Source: JANNHP01 sp031404455
Lineage (GTDB): Bacteria > Planctomycetota > JAJSAM01 > JAJVHW01
Direction: 5' to 3'
DNA length: 6,015 nucleotides
Assembly: GCA_031404455.1 (NCBI GenBank)
Contig: JANNHP010000222.1
Span: forward strand, 1-6,015
Part shown: positions 5,171-6,015 of the stretch, one piece after another
Numbering within the stretch: the stretch's first letter is position 1
Layout: every line of letters begins with the position of its first letter
Made by a program: the position numbers and the translations under genes
The notes under the pieces: generated by a model
What the model was told of the DNA's origin: nothing
What the model saw: only the letters and a program-made list of their open reading frames with translations
Database searches by the model: none

Positions 5171-5205
5171 CGCGGGGCGCGCGACGCGCAGCGGCGCGCC
5201 CCGCG
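5171..5205. terminator. 12-bp GC-only inverted repeat downstream of rep, possible terminator
   Basis: CGCGGGGCGCGC (5171-5182) is the perfect reverse complement of GCGCGCCCCGCG (5194-5205), with an 11-nt loop. It lies about 100 bp past the rep stop codon. There is no T tract, so it would be a factor-dependent or pausing structure if it stops transcription at all. Confidence 0.45.
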
Positions 5206-5229
5206 CTGCTCCGGGGCTGTCGTCATTCA

Positions 5230-5272
5230 GGAACCCCCGATCCCTACTCAGGGGGGTTCCAGTAGCCAGGGA
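5230..5272. repeat. Inverted repeat with a competing overlapping pairing
   Basis: GGAACCCCC (5230-5238) pairs perfectly with GGGGGTTCC (5252-5260) around a 13-nt loop. Part of that loop, CTACT (5244-5248), can instead pair with AGTAG (5261-5265), and TCCC/GGGA bases beyond could lengthen this second stem across a bulge. The two folds exclude each other. The site lies between rep and the SBBP gene, about 60-100 bp before the latter's start. Confidence 0.45.
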
Positions 5273-5315
5273 GTGGGATGAACGCTTCAGGCGAGCCACT
5301 CCGCTGGTCGAAGTG

Positions 5316-5327
5316 ACCTCCGGAGGT
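5316..5327 (+). promoter_or_regulatory. Shine-Dalgarno of the SBBP gene embedded in a perfect palindrome
   Basis: ACCTCCGGAGGT is a perfect 12-bp palindrome whose right half carries the GGAGG ribosome binding site, 4-5 nt before the ATG at 5331. On the mRNA two molecules could pair, or the site could be a protein-binding dyad. A simple intramolecular hairpin is not possible without a loop, so direct masking of the site is uncertain. It fixes the start codon of the downstream gene. Confidence 0.55.
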
Positions 5328-5330
5328 TCC

Positions 5331-6015
5331 ATGGCGGCCGTTCGGAGACTTCGCGATCTCGCCCGCGCCGGGCTCGTCGTCGTAACGGTGGTTCTTGCAC
5401 CAAGCGTCTCGCCTGGGGATGGCACTGCGCTCGATGAGCCGTTGATGCCATTCTCGACGTATCTCGGCGGGAGCTATCGGGACCACGCTGACGCCGTTGC
5501 GATCGGACCGGACGGAGTGGTGTGGGTGGCGGCGACCACGTCATCGAGCAACTTCCCCGGCAGTCCCAAGAACTCGTCGATCAACTACGACGAAGACGTC
5601 GTCGTGGTGCGAATCGACCCCGCCACGCACACGGTGCTGTCGACCATTCGACTCGGTGGACTCGGCGGCGAATCGGTAGCCGGTCTGGCGATCGACGCCG
5701 GTGGAAACGCCTACGTTGCGGGCAAGACGTCGTCGGTCGATTTTCCACTCACAGGCGGACGGTTCGGCAGCACGCCATACGGCAGCGTCGCCTTCTACGT
5801 CGCGCGCGTGCTCCCGGATGGATCCGGGTTCGCTTGGGCGTACGTGTTCGGCGGTTCGTCTGCGTACGACAGCATCGCCGGGATCTGCGTAACCGCAGAC
5901 GGCGATCCGGTCGTAGCCGGACAGACGTACTCCGCCGACTTCCCGCTCGTTTCGCCTCTCGTTGCCGCATTCGGGGGCGGCGAGTCCGACGCGTTCGTCG
6001 TCCGCCTCCGAGCCG
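5331..6015 (+). CDS. Exported SBBP beta-propeller-repeat protein, N-terminal 228 residues (3' end beyond window)
   Basis: The frame is open from ATG 5331 to the window end, giving at least 228 residues behind a strong GGAGG site. Residues 1-30 look like an export signal: MAAVRRLRDLARAG, then a Val/Leu core LVVVTVVLA. At least three SBBP-type repeats (PF06739 style) follow, each about 60 residues. They are FSTYLGGSYRDHADAVAIGP with SNFPG at 41-77, STIRLGGLGGESVAGLAIDA with VDFPL at 104-140, and WAYVFGGSSAYDSIAGICVT with ADFPL at 169-206. Each has the [FY]-GG-S/G turn, an A-[IV]-A-[IV]-x-x-x-G strand, a V-x-G-x-T-x-S strand and a D/N-FP box. Such repeats fold into beta-propeller blades in large secreted or surface proteins, often ending in a sorting or anchoring domain, which would lie beyond the window. 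The substrate or partner cannot be told. Codons are less extreme in GC than in the genes to the left. Confidence 0.88.
   Translation, partial: MAAVRRLRDLARAGLVVVTVVLAPSVSPGDGTALDEPLMPFSTYLGGSYRDHADAVAIGPDGVVWVAATTSSSNFPGSPKNSSINYDEDVVVVRIDPATHTVLSTIRLGGLGGESVAGLAIDAGGNAYVAGKTSSVDFPLTGGRFGSTPYGSVAFYVARVLPDGSGFAWAYVFGGSSAYDSIAGICVTADGDPVVAGQTYSADFPLVSPLVAAFGGGESDAFVVRLRA

Noticed and set aside
4751..5425. Minus-strand 224-codon frame across the rep 3' end and intergenic region
   Set aside because: Low-complexity Arg/Pro/Ser/Gly translation crossing two inverted repeats and overlapping the start of the SBBP gene; no motif.

Overview
This is a high-GC chromosomal window holding ordinary housekeeping and envelope genes around one accessory-looking locus. 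The start of an enoyl-ACP reductase gene (fabI, minus strand), a leucine tRNA (CAG anticodon, minus strand) and smpB (plus strand) are clear. They are followed by two exported proteins of unknown function on the minus strand. The right edge holds the start of an exported SBBP beta-propeller-repeat protein (plus strand). High GC, a DUF1570/peptidase-MA-like secreted protein and an SBBP-repeat protein would suit a planctomycete or a similar environmental high-GC lineage, but this placement is an inference from gene style only.

Layout: 1-330 fabI 5' part (minus); 331-546 fabI leader and tRNA trailer, with a 30-bp-spaced repeat pair and a 15-bp-stem hairpin; 547-634 tRNA-Leu (minus); 724-1209 smpB (plus); 1219-2526 secreted protein with a degenerate metallopeptidase-like half (minus); 2636-3070 small probable lipoprotein (minus), probably co-oriented in one unit with the previous gene; 3071-3852 about 780 bp with no convincing gene but dense secondary structure; 3853-5067 a Rep_trans-type (pT181-like) replication-initiation protein (plus); 5068-5330 intergenic with two more strong inverted repeats; 5331-6015 SBBP-repeat protein, cut by the window end (plus).

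The most interesting part is about 3170-5270. A lone rolling-circle-type initiator gene sits directly downstream of a non-coding block of about 500 bp. That block is bracketed by two copies of a 62-bp direct repeat, with a 23-bp identical core that itself contains a tandem GGGATAC motif. At least five perfect or near-perfect long hairpins lie between the repeat copies. The right-hand repeat ends 8 bp before the initiator start codon. This looks like an origin/iteron region with its initiator, that is, an integrated or domesticated single-strand-replicating element. No capsid, integrase, relaxase-partner or cargo gene is visible, and activity cannot be judged from this sequence alone.
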